From: Acidimicrobiaceae bacterium
Lineage (GTDB): Bacteria > Actinomycetota > Acidimicrobiia > Acidimicrobiales > RAAP-2
Assembly: GCA_003151555.1 (NCBI GenBank)
Contig: PLXU01000093.1
Span: 14,887 to 23,960 of the forward strand
Reading direction: 5' to 3'
DNA: 9,074 nt
The notes beneath the pieces were generated by a model, which did not search any database, was not told where the DNA came from, and saw only the letters and a program-made list of their open reading frames with translations. The translations under genes were made by a program, and so were the position numbers. Shown piece after piece: positions 1-5,598 of the stretch (the first letter of the stretch is position 1; each line of letters opens with the position of its first letter).

Positions 1-125
1 TCCTCGACCAGGTCGTCGATGTCGGCGTTGCTGAGCGGATAGGCCCGTCGGGCGAGAAAGCTCGCCACCGCGGGGGTGGCGAGGTGTGCCAGGTTCCGTA
101 ACCGATCTTCGCGCGAGTCCGCCAC
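1..125 (-). CDS. ECF-type RNA polymerase sigma factor, N-terminal fragment (runs off the left edge)
   Basis: Reading leftwards from a GTG at 123-125, the frame stays open to the window edge and gives about 41 residues. They run VADSREDRLRNLAHLATPAV, then SFLARRAYPLSNADIDDLVE. This matches the start of region 2 of ECF sigma factors: a helix ending in a (Y/F)LxRR-type stretch, then a short loop and a D-x-x-DLVxE helix that begins the core-polymerase-binding segment. The -10 and -35 recognition domains lie outside the window. The start is not certain. A strong GGAGG (141-145, minus sense) lies 15 nt upstream of the GTG, which is rather far, and it is better placed for the ATG-ATG at 131-136, but that frame gives no sigma-like protein. 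The frame is closed upstream by a TAA at 156-158. The gene is divergent from the solute-binding protein gene and shares its large upstream region. The family call rests on a short segment, so it is likely but not certain. Confidence 0.62.
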   Translation of the reverse strand, partial: MADSREDRLRNLAHLATPAVASFLARRAYPLSNADIDDLVE

Positions 126-346
126 GACTCCATCATGTCCCCTCCGGTCCGATTTTTACGGGGTATCGGGTTCTCGGAGTGCTGAACAACCCTCGGTCGA
201 AGGTGAATCCAACGAAACCACGAATATTCAATTGCGTACGCTCGCCGAAAGGGCGTCGTTATGGTCGTGCCGCGTTACTCGCACGTGGTACTCGGCGCTG
301 CCCTAAAACGCCGGCCCTGGCCCTGGACGCAGGCGCGAGGGTCAAG
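126..346. other. Intergenic region between the divergent sigma-factor and solute-binding-protein genes; nothing clear
   Basis: I find no convincing gene here. Reading frames on both strands lack family resemblance and ribosome-binding sites. Several short inverted repeats occur: GTTC at 170-173 with GAAC at 184-187, CGTGC at 266-270 with GCACG at 281-285, and CGGCG at 293-297 with CGCCG at 309-313. Each stem is only 4-5 bp, so they could be chance in GC-rich DNA. The promoter of the sigma-factor gene must lie here or further right, but I cannot place it. Confidence 0.5.
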
Positions 347-369
347 GTGTCACAAAATTGTCATAAAAG
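347..369 (+). promoter_or_regulatory. Pho-box-like tandem repeat (binding site for an OmpR/PhoB-family response regulator)
   Basis: Two adjacent 11-bp units, TGTCACAAAAT (348-358) and TGTCATAAAAG (359-369), share 9 of 11 bases. The arrangement, a TGTCA(C/T) repeat every 11 bp separated by an A-run, is that of the classical enterobacterial Pho box (CTGTCAT, four A/T-rich bases, CTGTCAT). It also fits the general 11-bp direct-repeat architecture of PhoP/RegX3-type sites in actinobacteria. A TATTTA at 374-379 follows 9-10 bp after the second unit, about where Pho-dependent promoters carry their -10 element. The repeat is seen in the sequence. The regulator is inferred, and phosphate as the signal is only one possibility. 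Confidence 0.5.
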
Positions 370-373
370 CAGG

Positions 374-379
374 TATTTA
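374..379 (+). promoter_or_regulatory. Possible -10 element of the Pho-box-like promoter
   Basis: TATTTA sits 10 bp after the TTGTCA of the second Pho-box-like unit. In activator-dependent Pho promoters the box replaces the -35 element and the -10 lies about 10-11 bp beyond it. Only three of six bases match TATAAT, so the call rests on position. If it is correct, transcription would start near 386 and the mRNA leader of the solute-binding protein would be about 420 nt long. Confidence 0.25.
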
Positions 380-382
380 GGT

Positions 383-402
383 AGTTCTTAGTGAGTTCCT
401 AG
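383..402 (+). repeat. Two 11-bp-spaced direct repeats AGTTC(T/C)TAG
   Basis: AGTTCTTAG (383-391) and AGTTCCTAG (394-402) differ at one base and start 11 bp apart, so they lie on the same face of the helix. A weaker copy, GGTATTTAG (372-380), is one turn earlier with six of nine bases matching. They are offset by 2 bp from the phase of the Pho-box-like units. They could be a second binding site for the same or another regulator. Because they lie at or just after the proposed start of transcription, binding here would more likely repress than activate. Confidence 0.35.
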
Positions 403-473
403 GGGTCCTTGAAGGTCGCGGTCAATGATGACTATCGCAGCAAGCAAGCTGCGCGAGCGACGGAAGGATTCAG

Positions 474-557
474 ATGAATCGAAGTGCCCACAACGTCGAC
501 GCGGGCGATGAAGCCAAGGTCGCGACGGAAGGTGCCCCCCCATTCGTCTTCGTTTGA
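474..557 (+). CDS. Possible small ORF (27 aa) in the leader of the solute-binding-protein gene
   Basis: An ATG at 474 is preceded by a near-ideal ribosome-binding site, GGAAGGA (462-468), with 5 nt spacing. It is followed by 27 codons and a TGA at 555-557. The peptide begins MNRSAHNVDAGDEAKVATEG and is hydrophilic and acidic, with no membrane segment. A run of seven C (535-541) lies near its end. A +1 shift there, real or from a sequencing error, would extend it to 53 residues ending at the TAG at 634-636. The ATG lies in an inverted repeat (GATTC 467-471, GAATC 476-480). I recognise no family. It could be a leader peptide, a small protein, a decayed gene or chance, and only the strong ribosome-binding site argues for translation. 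Confidence 0.3.
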   Translation: MNRSAHNVDAGDEAKVATEGAPPFVFV

Positions 558-654
558 CCTGGTTAATCGTGCAGTATTGGTGGATTTCGTGTCCAAGTCA
601 GATGTCCCCCTCGTGGAGATTGGTTCGGCTTCGTAGCCGTCGATTTCCCACTTA

Positions 655-696
655 TTCAGGGCCCGGGCGGTTCCTCCCTTCCGCCTGGGTCCTGAA
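655..696 (+). ncRNA. 16-bp RNA hairpin with a pyrimidine-rich (CCUCC-containing) loop in the leader
   Basis: Bases 655-670 pair without interruption with 681-696 and leave the 10-nt loop TTCCTCCCTT (671-680). Two of the 16 pairs, 661:690 and 665:686, are G-U in plus-strand RNA. They would be A-C mismatches in minus-strand RNA, so the structure fits a plus-strand transcript and is not a simple DNA palindrome. No T-run follows (AAGCAACACC), which argues against an intrinsic terminator. The loop contains CCUCC, the 16S anti-Shine-Dalgarno sequence. It can pair on paper with GGGGAA at 793-798, just before the ATG at 810, or with GAGGGA at 764-769. A regulatory role is an inference. Confidence 0.55.
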
Positions 697-809
697 GCAA
701 CACCCACCAAATTTTGCGGTTATGAACTTTTCGACGAACCATTTCGGGCTAAGTTCCCCAAAAGAGGGATTCGGCAGTGGGCCGAAGCTCTAGGGGAAAG
801 CAGGATCAG

Positions 810-2687
810 ATGTCATCAGAGTTTGATCGTCGGTCGTTTATTACTCACTCGGCGGCGACAATCGGTGGAGTCGCGATGGCCGGCACGGTCGTTGACGGAC
901 TTATGGCCAACGTTGCCGGAGCCGCGGTTGGCGTAAGTACCAAGAAGCCCAAGGTCGGCGGAACCCTCACCGTGGGGCTGATATCGGACGTGCTTTCTTT
1001 TTCGAACTTCAATGGCCAGCAGGCCTCCTGGGACCAGTCGGCCTTCTGCAAGGGCAACGCCTTCTTTGATCCACTCTTTGTCACGTCGGCCAGTGGCAAT
1101 TCGATTCTGCCCATGCTGGCCCTCTCGGCGACGCCCAGCGCGGGCGACACTGTCTGGACCGTACAGCTCCGTCGTGGGGTGAAGTTCACCAATGGCGAGA
1201 CCTTTAACGCGGCCGCCGTGGTGGCCAATTACGCCGCCACCCAGGTCCCCACCAGCCCGGTGGGACCGGCGATCTTGCCCATTATCTCCTCGGTTGTCTC
1301 CACCGGTCCCTACACCGTCGTCTACAAGTTGGTGATTCCGATCTCGACCTTCAACATCTATCTCTCCGAACAGCAGATTGCCTACATGGCCGCCCCCTCG
1401 ACCTTGGGGGCGAACTACAAGGGCCACCCGATCGGCACCGGTCCTTTCGAGTTCGTGAGTTGGTCGCTCGGTTCCACGACAGTGGTGAAGAAGAACAAGA
1501 AGTACTGGCGCAAGGACGCCAAAGGACGTCAGCTGCCGTACCTCGATGAGATCATCTTCAAGACCATTCCTGACGACTCCACGCGCAACGCTGCCTTGGC
1601 GTCGGGCGCGATTGACATGCTGTTCACGACCAACGCTGGCAGCATCGTGACGCTGCGCAAGATGAAGGGCATCACGTACATCGACGACATTCACGGCCTG
1701 CGCGACCCGTCCATCAACTTCATCATGATGAACAACTCGGGCACCCAGAATCAGTTCGGTGCGTGGGATCAATTGGCGCTGCCCTATATCGAAAAGGGCC
1801 AGCCCGTTCCTGACGGAGTTCAGCAGGTCATCGCGGGCACGGCCCCGGGCATCAAGGGCGCGGTCAACCCCTCGACGCTGCAGTGGGATCTTTCCCTGTC
1901 CCCGGTGGTGAACAGTCAGACGATTCGCCAAGCCTGCGCCATGGCCATCAACCGCAAGGCCTTCCTCAAGGTCATTGCCCAGGGTGTGGGGATTGTCTCG
2001 GATGGCATTTATCGCACGACGTCGCCGTACTACAAGAACCCGAACTATCCGGCCTACAACCCCGCGGGGGCGACCACACTGGTCAACAATTACAAAGCCG
2101 CGAACAAAGTCAATTCGGTGGGCTTCGTAATCGACATTGTCTCGGGTAGCGCCGAACAGACCGAGCAGTTCGCCTTCATCCAGCAGCAGTTGGCGGCGGT
2201 GGGCATCACCGTGACACCGCGGGCCACGGAGCAGGCGACATTGATCCAGAACGTGGAGCAGGGTTCGTTTGACGCGTCCTTTTTCAACCAGTTCGGTGGC
2301 GTCGACCAGGGTCTTAACTACGTGTGGTGGGACTCCGTGCCCGCCTCGCCGGCCTATCCCAATGGCCTCGGTCTGACCTCGCTGCCCGCGACGACCTTCA
2401 TCCCGGGCGCGGTCAACTTTGCGCATCAGGCCGACCCGACCGTCGAGATAGCAATGCTCTCCGCGCTGGCGAGCCCCAAGGGTTCGGCCGCCTACGGCGC
2501 GGCCTGGGGCAAGGTGAACGACATCTTCGCCGCGGACTGCACGTACCTGTTCCTCACGTTCTTGGTGACGGCCTTTGCCGCGCGCAAGAACGTGCAGAAC
2601 TGGGCCTACAGCGCGGGCTTCGGGGGCAAGCGTTTGCTCAACCCCGACGGCGGTTCAACGCGTTGGGACTACGTCTGGAAGTCGTAA
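810..2687 (+). CDS. ABC transporter substrate-binding protein, family 5 (peptide/nickel/solute type), Tat-exported
   Basis: This is a 625-residue extracytoplasmic solute receptor of the SBP_bac_5 family, which captures peptides or similar solutes and hands them to an ABC permease. The N-terminus has a twin-arginine signal: R7-R8 in the context FDRRSFI, then a hydrophobic stretch to about residue 38 with an AGA cleavage-like site. No lipobox cysteine is visible, so it is probably secreted or loosely wall-bound. The mature protein opens with KVGGTLTVGL. Family blocks follow, including VWTVQLRRGVKFTNGETFNA and GHPIGTGPFEFVSW. The length suits the family. I chose ATG 810 over the in-frame GTG 777 because it puts the Tat motif near the N-terminus and has AGGA (802-805) and AGGGGAA (792-798) upstream. 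No permease or ATPase gene follows, and the next gene is convergent, so the partners must be encoded elsewhere. Substrate unknown. Confidence 0.9.
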   Translation: MSSEFDRRSFITHSAATIGGVAMAGTVVDGLMANVAGAAVGVSTKKPKVGGTLTVGLISDVLSFSNFNGQQASWDQSAFCKGNAFFDPLFVTSASGNSILPMLALSATPSAGDTVWTVQLRRGVKFTNGETFNAAAVVANYAATQVPTSPVGPAILPIISSVVSTGPYTVVYKLVIPISTFNIYLSEQQIAYMAAPSTLGANYKGHPIGTGPFEFVSWSLGSTTVVKKNKKYWRKDAKGRQLPYLDEIIFKTIPDDSTRNAALASGAIDMLFTTNAGSIVTLRKMKGITYIDDIHGLRDPSINFIMMNNSGTQNQFGAWDQLALPYIEKGQPVPDGVQQVIAGTAPGIKGAVNPSTLQWDLSLSPVVNSQTIRQACAMAINRKAFLKVIAQGVGIVSDGIYRTTSPYYKNPNYPAYNPAGATTLVNNYKAANKVNSVGFVIDIVSGSAEQTEQFAFIQQQLAAVGITVTPRATEQATLIQNVEQGSFDASFFNQFGGVDQGLNYVWWDSVPASPAYPNGLGLTSLPATTFIPGAVNFAHQADPTVEIAMLSALASPKGSAAYGAAWGKVNDIFAADCTYLFLTFLVTAFAARKNVQNWAYSAGFGGKRLLNPDGGSTRWDYVWKS

Positions 2688-2696
2688 CGAAGGTCT

Positions 2697-2722
2697 CGTA
2701 GTTCTACGCGAGCGGGACTACG
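2697..2722. terminator. Inverted repeat between convergent stop codons, weak terminator candidate
   Basis: CGTAGT (2697-2702) is the exact reverse complement of ACTACG (2717-2722), with 14 nt between. The repeat fills the 30-nt gap between two convergent genes and overlaps the TAG of the minus-strand one. It has no T-run on either side and a long loop. It may help end transcription from both directions, but the support is weak. Confidence 0.22.
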
Positions 2723-3902
2723 GCACCGTTCGCGTTTCTTTGCGCGGCACCTGGTGCGTGATGTTGCCCGTGACGTGGCGCCACCACCACAGCGTGGACA
2801 CGGCGAGCATGGTCGAGACAATGGCGATCAGGGTAAAGGGCAGCGCCGAATTAATGGTGAAGAGCACGCCCGAGACGCTGGCGCTGATGGCCAGGGCGGC
2901 GGTATTGGATGTGGCGTAGAGGCCCTGGCGGCGACTGAGCTCGCGGTCGGCCGCGCCCTGGGTCAGCAGCGACGCAATCGACGGCACCGACAGGGCCGCG
3001 CCGATCGACTCAAACGACCCCAGGAACAAGATGGCGATGTTGCTATGGATGTGCGGATAGATGCACAGGAAGACCGCGCCGTTCACCAGACCGGCCAGGG
3101 CAATGAAGCGGCGATTCTGGTGATCGGCGAGCCACCCACCGAGGCGGCTCAGGGCGACCCAGGGCAGCGAGAACATGGTCCAGCTCAGCCGTATCTCCAG
3201 GGTGCTGGCGTGGTGGGCGTGCATGAGCAGGCTCCAACAGGTCTCGTAGACGCCGATCAACAGGCCCGTCGCGGCCGCCGCGATCAACGCGCCCGTTAGC
3301 TGGGACGTCCACTGAAGCCTCGGCAACGGTGAGGGGTCGTACGCCTTGTCGCCCACGTTGGTGCGCAGTGCCTGCGCGGCGGCGAGCAGGCTCACGATGC
3401 CGGTGACGAAGAAGGCCCAGCCCAGGTCGCTCACCGAGGCGAGGACGCCCGCGACCGGCCCGATGGCGATGCCGAGCAGTTGGGCCGCCAGGATTTTCGA
3501 GACGGCCCGTCCGCGCTCGGCCTCGGAGAAGAGGGCCGCCACCGCCGAGAGGGACGCCACTTCAATGGCGCCGGCCGATGCTCCCTGCACGATTCTGGTG
3601 AGCGCGAACCACGGCGCCGCGACCGGCAGCAGGAACGTCATGCTGGCGAACCCGTAGGCGACGAGGCTGCCCACCAGGATGGGGCGACGTCCAAACTTGT
3701 CGGCCAGTCGGCCCAGGAAGAACTGCGTGGCCACGCCCGCGATGAAGAACGAGGCCATGATGAAGCCAATGATGCCCGGGGTGCCGCCGCGGTGCTCGAG
3801 GAAGAGGGGTAGCAGAGGCAGACCGAGCGTCGCGCCCATCCACTGGATCGCCACAATGATCGTCAGACGGCGCAGCGTCTGTTGCGGAGTCGAATTGGGC
3901 AC
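2718..3902 (-). CDS. Major facilitator superfamily (MFS) transporter, drug-efflux-like
   Basis: This is a 394-residue integral membrane protein, the usual size for a 12-helix MFS antiporter. Hydrophobic segments alternate along the whole length. The loop between helices 2 and 3 carries motif A, G64-RLADKFGRR-73, the hallmark of the superfamily. A degenerate second copy, GGWLADHQNRR, sits at about 255-265 in the equivalent loop of the second half. The N-terminal half has the better-conserved family features, as is usual for DHA1-type H+-coupled exporters. The substrate cannot be told from sequence. The GTG at 3900-3902 is the start and has no strong ribosome-binding site. The CadD-like gene lies 43 nt upstream on the same strand, so the two may be co-transcribed as an efflux pair. 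The gene converges with the solute-binding-protein gene with only 30 nt between stops. Confidence 0.85.
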   Translation of the reverse strand: MPNSTPQQTLRRLTIIVAIQWMGATLGLPLLPLFLEHRGGTPGIIGFIMASFFIAGVATQFFLGRLADKFGRRPILVGSLVAYGFASMTFLLPVAAPWFALTRIVQGASAGAIEVASLSAVAALFSEAERGRAVSKILAAQLLGIAIGPVAGVLASVSDLGWAFFVTGIVSLLAAAQALRTNVGDKAYDPSPLPRLQWTSQLTGALIAAAATGLLIGVYETCWSLLMHAHHASTLEIRLSWTMFSLPWVALSRLGGWLADHQNRRFIALAGLVNGAVFLCIYPHIHSNIAILFLGSFESIGAALSVPSIASLLTQGAADRELSRRQGLYATSNTAALAISASVSGVLFTINSALPFTLIAIVSTMLAVSTLWWWRHVTGNITHQVPRKETRTVP

Positions 3903-3945
3903 CCAACAACGCTAGTCGTACGGCCCTTGACCAGAGGGTGAATTC

Positions 3946-4515
3946 TCAGCGAAAAGTGCCGCACTCTACGAGGATGAGCACACCGAGCGCGACGTAGATC
4001 CACGGGACGAACGTCGGGGCGTGCGTGGCCCCCCACTGGACAACGCGCGGCTGCTTGATCAGCGCCTGCGCTGAGAGCACGAAGAGGATCTCCCAGATCG
4101 CGAAGATGAAAATGGTGAGTAGCGCGTGCACCGTGCCGTTGGCCCGCAGTAACGGAATCCATACCGCGAGGTTGTCGCCGCCCAACGCAAACGAGAGTGT
4201 GAAGGTGGTGACGGCTCCGCGCCGGAACTGTTCACGGGCCGGCTTGGCGCGGTGACGCCAGGCGTGCGCGGCCAGCGCCCACGGGACCACGGCGAAGAGA
4301 CCAATCCATCGAGTGGGGATTGACGTGAGCAGCGAGCTCACCGCCAGCGCGAGCAGTAGCAGCGTCGCGACGGCCAACGCCTGGGCCCAACTTACCCGGC
4401 GGTAACGTTCACGATTGGTGACCAGGAGTTGCGCGGCGAAAGCGAAATAGTTGTCCAACATGGTGCCGATGAAGGCCAGCGACGCCACGATGACGATGGC
4501 GACGAGGGAGTGCAC
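3946..4515 (-). CDS. CadD-family membrane transporter (cadmium-resistance-like)
   Basis: This is a 189-residue, very hydrophobic protein with about six predicted membrane segments (roughly residues 4-30, 45-64, 70-86, 102-122, 128-150 and 165-186). Two features recall the CadD family (Pfam Cad), small transporters linked to cadmium or cation resistance in Gram-positive bacteria. These are an acidic D21-N22 in the first helix and a GGDN motif (112-115) followed by a hydrophobic IPLL-type stretch, at the place where CadD proteins carry GGDN-IPLF. The length fits the family. The GTG at 4513-4515 is the only possible start because a TAA lies in frame at 4525-4527, and the ribosome-binding site is poor. 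It leads a probable two-gene unit with the MFS transporter and is divergent from the dehydratase. The actual substrate is not established, since many actinobacterial members are uncharacterised. Confidence 0.68.
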   Translation of the reverse strand: MHSLVAIVIVASLAFIGTMLDNYFAFAAQLLVTNRERYRRVSWAQALAVATLLLLALAVSSLLTSIPTRWIGLFAVVPWALAAHAWRHRAKPAREQFRRGAVTTFTLSFALGGDNLAVWIPLLRANGTVHALLTIFIFAIWEILFVLSAQALIKQPRVVQWGATHAPTFVPWIYVALGVLILVECGTFR

Positions 4516-4583
4516 GTTGCGACATTACCTGTCAGTACAAGGTCGAGAAAAGTGCCGCGAGTAAGGTGACGGCGGAGGTTTTG
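4516..4583. promoter_or_regulatory. Compact divergent promoter region (CadD-like gene / threonine dehydratase)
   Basis: Only 68 bp separate the starts of two divergent genes, so both promoters must lie here or overlap the coding ends. I cannot assign convincing -35 and -10 pairs in either direction. A TGTCA at 4530-4534 resembles half of a Pho-box unit but has no partner 11 bp away. Confidence 0.35.
4574..4578 (+). promoter_or_regulatory. Ribosome-binding site that fixes the dehydratase start
   Basis: GGAGG is placed 5 nt before ATG 4584. The alternative in-frame GTG at 4566 has no comparable site upstream, and this GGAGG would lie inside its coding sequence. The ATG is therefore preferred. 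Confidence 0.7.
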
Positions 4584-5558
4584 ATGATTCGCCACGTGTT
4601 AGCGCCCACTTCGCAGCAGCTCGAAGCCGCTCGACGAGTGGTGGCGGACCACCTCGTTCCCACGCCCACCGTCACCATTTCACTGCGCGGGCGCCCGGTG
4701 CTGGCCAAACTTGAGTGCTTCCAGCCCACCGGTTCCTTTAAGGTGCGCGGCGCCCTCAGCGCCGTTGACGCGTCGCGGCGCGAGGAGGCTAAGGGTGCGG
4801 TCATCACCTCGTCGGCGGGCAACCACGGCCTCGGCATTGCGCACGCCTGTTCGCTGCTGGGGGTGCCGGCCACCGTCGTGGTGCCGGCCAACGCCTCTAT
4901 GGCCAAGGTGCAGAAACTGCGCCGCTACGACATCGAACTTATTCAATTCGGCGATTCCTACGACGAGGCCCAGGCGTACGCGATCGAACTGGCCGACCGG
5001 CGCTCGATCCGCTATATCTCGCCCTTTAATGACACCAACGTGATCGCGGGCCAGGCAACGGTCTTTGACGAGCTATTACTCCAGGCGCCCGAGCTCGAAC
5101 ACCTGGTTGTGCCGGTGGGCGGCGGGGGACTGATATCGGGCATCTTGGTGTCACGCGAGGACGCGGGACGGGCCGACATTCGCATCACCGGTGCCCAACC
5201 GACCGCGAGTGCGGCCCTCTATCACGTGCTGCGCGGCGCGACGATGGATCAGGTTGTCCATCACCCGACCATCGCCGACGGACTGGCCGGCGCCATTGAA
5301 GACGGCGCAATTACCAATGAACTGGTGGCCAACAGCGGTGTGCCGTTGGTGCTGGTGCCTGAGATTGATATTCGCCGGGCCGTACGCGAAGTGGCGGAGA
5401 ACAACGGTCTGGTCTTCGAAGGCTCGGCCGCGACTCCCTACGCCGCCATCACCAATGACCTGGTCGACGACGTCACTTCTCGCATTGGCTTCATCGCCAG
5501 CGGACGCAACATCTCGCACGAACTTTTCATTGAACTCCTCCAAGAGTCAGCGCACTGA
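4584..5558 (+). CDS. Threonine/serine dehydratase (PLP-dependent threonine ammonia-lyase), no ACT domain
   Basis: This is a 324-residue fold-type II PLP enzyme that would deaminate threonine to 2-oxobutanoate (or serine to pyruvate) in the cytoplasm. Signature blocks are complete. PTGSFKVRGA supplies the PLP Schiff-base lysine, K53. SAGNHG (77-82) binds the substrate carboxylate. VPVGGGGLISG (about 176-186) holds the phosphate. ISPFNDTNVIAGQ and a C-terminal SGRN, where SGGN is usual, complete the site. There is no C-terminal ACT regulatory domain, so isoleucine feedback as in biosynthetic IlvA is unlikely and a catabolic TdcB-like or serine-racemase-like role fits better. The extended ORF from GTG 4566 would add six residues. 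The gene is divergent from the CadD-like gene, and an exported protein follows 40 nt downstream. Exact substrate preference cannot be read from sequence. Confidence 0.92.
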   Translation: MIRHVLAPTSQQLEAARRVVADHLVPTPTVTISLRGRPVLAKLECFQPTGSFKVRGALSAVDASRREEAKGAVITSSAGNHGLGIAHACSLLGVPATVVVPANASMAKVQKLRRYDIELIQFGDSYDEAQAYAIELADRRSIRYISPFNDTNVIAGQATVFDELLLQAPELEHLVVPVGGGGLISGILVSREDAGRADIRITGAQPTASAALYHVLRGATMDQVVHHPTIADGLAGAIEDGAITNELVANSGVPLVLVPEIDIRRAVREVAENNGLVFEGSAATPYAAITNDLVDDVTSRIGFIASGRNISHELFIELLQESAH

Positions 5559-5598
5559 GTCGCCCTGGACGTTTTTGGCCGCCCGGTAGGGTGGTGAC

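Larger units (their letters stand above)
386..809 (+). other. Long, apparently structured 5' leader of the solute-binding-protein mRNA
   Basis: About 420 nt separate the proposed transcription start from the ATG of the solute-binding protein, with no recognisable gene in them. Several stems can be drawn. One is a perfect 6-bp hairpin at 436-453 (CGCAGC, loop AAGCAA, GCTGCG). Another is the small inverted repeat around the 474 ATG. A third is a bulged 7-bp stem, 494-501 with 521-527, enclosing a 3-bp GGC/GCC hairpin. The strongest is the 16-bp stem at 655-696, listed separately. A direct repeat GCGACGGAAGG occurs at 457-467 and 522-532. I do not recognise a known riboswitch consensus. The start of the leader is inferred from a weak -10 match, so its length is uncertain. 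Confidence 0.35.

Noticed and set aside
425..511. A 28-codon ORF starting ATG-ATG, overlapping the 27-residue ORF at 474.
   Set aside because: Its nearest purine-rich stretch (GAAGG, 411-415) is 9 nt away and weak. The peptide is mainly Arg and Lys of the kind made by GC-rich noncoding DNA. The ORF at 474 has the much better ribosome-binding site.
655..696. The long leader hairpin read as an intrinsic terminator.
   Set aside because: The bases after the stem are AAGCAACACC with no T-run. On the opposite strand the two G-U pairs become mismatches and no T-run follows either.
637..926. An open frame continuing after the TAG at 634-636 into the solute-binding-protein gene.
   Set aside because: It has no start of its own with a ribosome-binding site, no recognisable family, and overlaps a strong RNA stem and a well-supported gene in another frame. 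It is probably chance.
816..2426. A 536-residue open frame on the minus strand opposite the solute-binding-protein gene.
   Set aside because: It is Arg-, Gly- and His-rich with no family resemblance. It mirrors the codon bias of the real gene, whose signal peptide and family motifs are clear.
4530..4534. TGTCA upstream of the dehydratase as a second Pho box.
   Set aside because: There is no matching TGTCA 11 bp on either side, so it is a single five-base match.
3951..4558. A 12-bp direct repeat GAAAAGTGCCGC (3951-3962 and 4547-4558) flanking the CadD-like gene.
   Set aside because: In about 9 kb a few exact 12-bp repeats are expected by chance. One copy encodes the C-terminus of the protein, there are no terminal inverted repeats and no mobility gene, so it is not evidence of insertion.
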